64,000 nucleotides of DNA from Phytohabitans suffuscus (GTDB lineage: Bacteria > Actinomycetota > Actinomycetes > Mycobacteriales > Micromonosporaceae). Positions 62,879 through 64,000 of this stretch are shown here, piece after piece; positions within the stretch are counted from its first letter, which is position 1, and every line of letters starts with the position of its first letter. Both the position numbers and the translations under genes were made by a program. Location: NCBI RefSeq assembly GCF_011764565.1, contig NZ_AP022871.1, forward strand, positions 6,200,320 through 6,264,319. The letters run 5' to 3'. Below the pieces are notes generated by a model. The model was given only the letters and a program-made list of their open reading frames with translations, was not told where the DNA came from and did not search any database.

Positions 62879-64000
62879 CGGACCCCTCCCACGGGCTCGC
62901 CGGGGTCGCTGCCCGTCAAGAGACGTCGAGCTACCGCGACGTCCGCGGTGGTCGCGGAGATTTCCAGGGTCAGGTCCGGTTTGTCGTTATCGGCCAGCTG
63001 ATCGTGGACGTGGTCGCCCTGTGGGGCGGCTCGCGTCCGCGATCGCCCGGAACCCGGTCCCTCAGGGCCTCGTGCCAGGCGAACAAGTCGGCAGGAGACG
63101 GTCTGCCGCGCGGATCACTGTGGACAGACCCGGACCGCATCACCCCGGGCAGCGGAGGGCAAGGCGGCGGGACCAGCGCCACCACTGCGGCCCCGGAAGA
63201 TCTGTAGACCTTCCGCGGTCGGGGTTTCGTGTCTGTCCACAGTGGCCCGCCGACGCTTTCGGCGGATCGTGGTATGGATCCGCCCCTTGGGGGCAGTTTC
63301 ATACCACGATCCGCGGCCGGGAGCCGCGCCGGCGCCGAATTCACCTGGTTCGTTCTCCCCGCCAGGGCGATCGCGGACGTAGACCGTCCCTGTCGGGCAG
63401 CTGAGGTCCACGATCGCGACGGCCTCAGCGATCCGATGGGGACAAATCAGAAACCCCGTCCCCGGAACGATCTGTGGAGCTTTCGGGGTCGAGGTCTGAG
63501 CGGATCGCGTCGCCGGTCGCGGTGGGGGCGCCGACAGTTGCGACGTCCCGAGGGCGAGGAGGCCCGGTGCGGTGTGATCGTTCGCCCAGAATCCGCGCGA
63601 CACGCCGGGTGGAACGCGGAGTCCCGGCGGGCCGGCGCGGCCGGAAGCGATCCGGGGCCGTGCGACGGGCGGACGAATCGTCAGGAGGTGGCCTTCCATC
63701 CAGACCACTGCGGACGGACCTGGGCTCTGACCCCGGAAGGTCCGGTGGGGTGAGCCCTAATCCCGCGAGGTAGGTCTCGGACCCGAGGCGAGGTCGCCTG
63801 CGCGGGACGCTCTGGAGCTGGGCGCACCGATGCGCCCAGCTCCGGAGGCAGTCGCACGCACATCCGCCGCCCCGACAGCGGCGGGGTGTGCGACACGGGC
63901 GCTGAAGCCGCGGGGCGGATTGGAGTCACCCGGATGCCGCGCGACCCGCTCGAACCTCGACCCCGAGAGCTCCATGGACCGCGAGGCAGAAGCTGGACGG
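62879..64000. repeat. Intergenic repeat block C (to window end, no gene)
   Basis: No gene is supported. It starts with GCTACCGCGACGTCCGCGGT (62930-62949), also seen at 42.6 and 21.2 kb, then carries CACTGTGGACAGACC (63117), the hairpin 63262-63314, GAATTCACCTGGTTCGTTCT (about 63338), GGGGTCGAGGTCTGAGCGGA (63486) and, inverted, GGGGTCGAGGTTCGAGCGGG again near 63950. Long palindromes such as GGAGCTGGGCGCA/TGCGCCCAGCTCC (63811-63823 with 63831-63843) add to the structure. Confidence 0.7.
63262..63314. repeat. Nested hairpin, copy C
   Basis: 14-bp perfect arms GCGGATCGTGGTAT and ATACCACGATCCGC enclose a second stem CCGCCCC/GGGGGC. Same orientation as copy B. Confidence 0.88.

Noticed and set aside
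62879..63404. C-terminal extension of the SARP protein through the repeat block
   Set aside because: The extension is low-complexity, and a natural stop at 62876 appears with a single added C in an adjacent run. It also covers the hairpin repeat, which is found in non-coding places elsewhere.
63229..63753. Conserved peptide-like translation DRGTDPPLGGSFIPRS in all three repeat copies
   Set aside because: The conservation follows from the DNA palindrome, and similar peptides appear on both strands. Frames shift between copies, so it is not evidence for a protein.
1..64000. tRNA or rRNA genes
   Set aside because: I saw no cloverleaf-like segment with a T-arm GGTTCGAATCC-type sequence. The GGTTCGAG strings in the repeat blocks lack the matching arms.

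Overview
The window is very GC-rich, dense in long secreted multi-domain carbohydrate-active enzymes, and uses many GTG and some TTG starts. Together with a DUF222/HNH gene, a SARP regulator and an enediyne-type polyketide synthase this points to a filamentous actinomycete, most plausibly of the Micromonosporaceae type. The genus cannot be read from the sequence.

Layout. 1-15.2 kb is a plant-polysaccharide utilisation island: a GH3 beta-glycosidase with operator palindromes, a ROK repressor, a three-gene oligosaccharide ABC importer, a trypsin-like protease, GH31 alpha-xylosidase, GH42 beta-galactosidase and a CBM2-linked PL11 rhamnogalacturonan lyase. 15.2-21.2 kb holds a luciferase-like monooxygenase, a DUF222/HNH protein and two nested insertion sequences (an IS5-like element inside one end of an IS4-like element). 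21.2-27.5 kb carries a lipoprotein, a NUDIX hydrolase, a tightly overlapping catabolic-looking operon (Ldh-type dehydrogenase, cupin, RidA-like, amidohydrolase), a diacylglycerol-kinase-like gene and a sigma-factor remnant. 27.5-40.8 kb is a second sugar island: an RbsBAC-type importer, two multi-domain sorbosone/glucose dehydrogenases and a GH95-like hydrolase. The importer and the GH95-like gene share an operator motif. 40.8-48.2 kb contains assorted housekeeping and accessory genes.

48.9-62.9 kb is the most interesting part: a compact enediyne core cassette, read leftwards as unbL-unbV-unbU-pksE-tebC-flavin reductase with overlapping or nearly abutting genes. An AraC-type regulator is divergent from it and a SARP/NB-ARC regulator lies downstream of that. 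PksE makes the linear polyene, TebC releases it, and UnbL/V/U are the conserved partners of unknown chemistry. No warhead-tailoring, sugar or apoprotein genes lie in the window, so the product is unknown.

Three large non-coding blocks (42.6-43.7, 48.2-48.9 and 62.9-64.0 kb) are diverged copies of one intergenic repeat family with a conserved nested hairpin. Two of them bracket the enediyne cassette in the same orientation.

Eight genes, including pksE, are interrupted by what looks like one missing base in a C or G run. This pattern suggests systematic homopolymer under-calling rather than eight pseudogenes. Affected genes are annotated across the break.
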